Part shown: piece after piece, positions 5,882 to 5,925 of the stretch
Numbering within the stretch: position 1 is the stretch's first letter
Layout of the letters: every line of letters starts with the position of its first letter
Assembly (NCBI GenBank): GCA_026991005.1
Contig: JALXCH010000303.1
Coordinates: 1-5,925 of the forward strand
Length of the DNA: 5,925 nt
Direction: 5' to 3'
From: Calditrichia bacterium
GTDB taxonomy: Bacteria; Calditrichota; Calditrichia; RBG-13-44-9
Translations under genes and position numbers: made by a program
Notes under the pieces: model-generated
The model's input: the letters and a program-made list of their open reading frames with translations, nothing else
Database searches by the model: none
Told to the model about the DNA's origin: nothing

Positions 5882-5925
5882 ATTAACACCTCCATCAAAA
5901 TAATTTGTGTGAATAATAGGCGAGA

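Overview
The window holds five complete genes, all on the minus strand, plus about 480 bp of non-coding DNA at the left end. Every product begins with an N-terminal export signal: four Sec signal peptides and one lipoprotein signal. All of them are therefore expected in the periplasm or outer envelope. The organism is probably a diderm bacterium with moderate GC. The mix of LPP20/FlgT-like, CsgG-like, secreted FecR and SLH-bearing TPR lipoproteins, together with ATTTGG-type degenerate repeats in the spacer, suggests a Calditrichota/KSB1-like or similar deep-branching lineage. That placement is a low-confidence inference; no marker gene is present.

Layout in the direction of transcription, right to left. 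A first unit holds gene A (5881-5057, LPP20-like domain, Pro-rich linker and a conserved C-terminal domain) and gene B (5038-3878, TPR lipoprotein with C-terminal S-layer-homology repeats), 18 bp apart. It ends at a strong hairpin (3847-3814). A 319-bp spacer follows. A second unit then holds gene C (3558-2347, FlgT N-terminal-like domain plus further domains), gene D (2325-1426, CsgG-family protein with a FlgT C-terminal-like domain) and gene E (1260-484, secreted FecR-domain protein). It ends at an excellent rho-independent terminator (455-416). C and D are tightly spaced; D and E are 165 bp apart. The upstream end of the first unit is cut by the window edge, so it may continue beyond 5925.

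Working hypothesis: the genes specify an uncharacterised envelope assembly. C and D together carry the kinds of domain that occur in the single Vibrio H-ring protein FlgT (N-terminal domain, CsgG-like middle, small beta C-terminal domain), here divided over two adjacent genes. A carries a second domain related to that of C. B could anchor such an assembly between lipid membrane and cell wall through its lipid and SLH repeats. E could supply a FecR-type binding domain. No flagellar, curli or sigma/TonB gene is visible, so names taken from those systems should not be read as function.

The left 1-422 contains no credible gene. It holds three consecutive inverted repeats and two short arrays of 7-bp AT-rich repeats flanking a GC-rich core, which look like an intergenic repetitive element.
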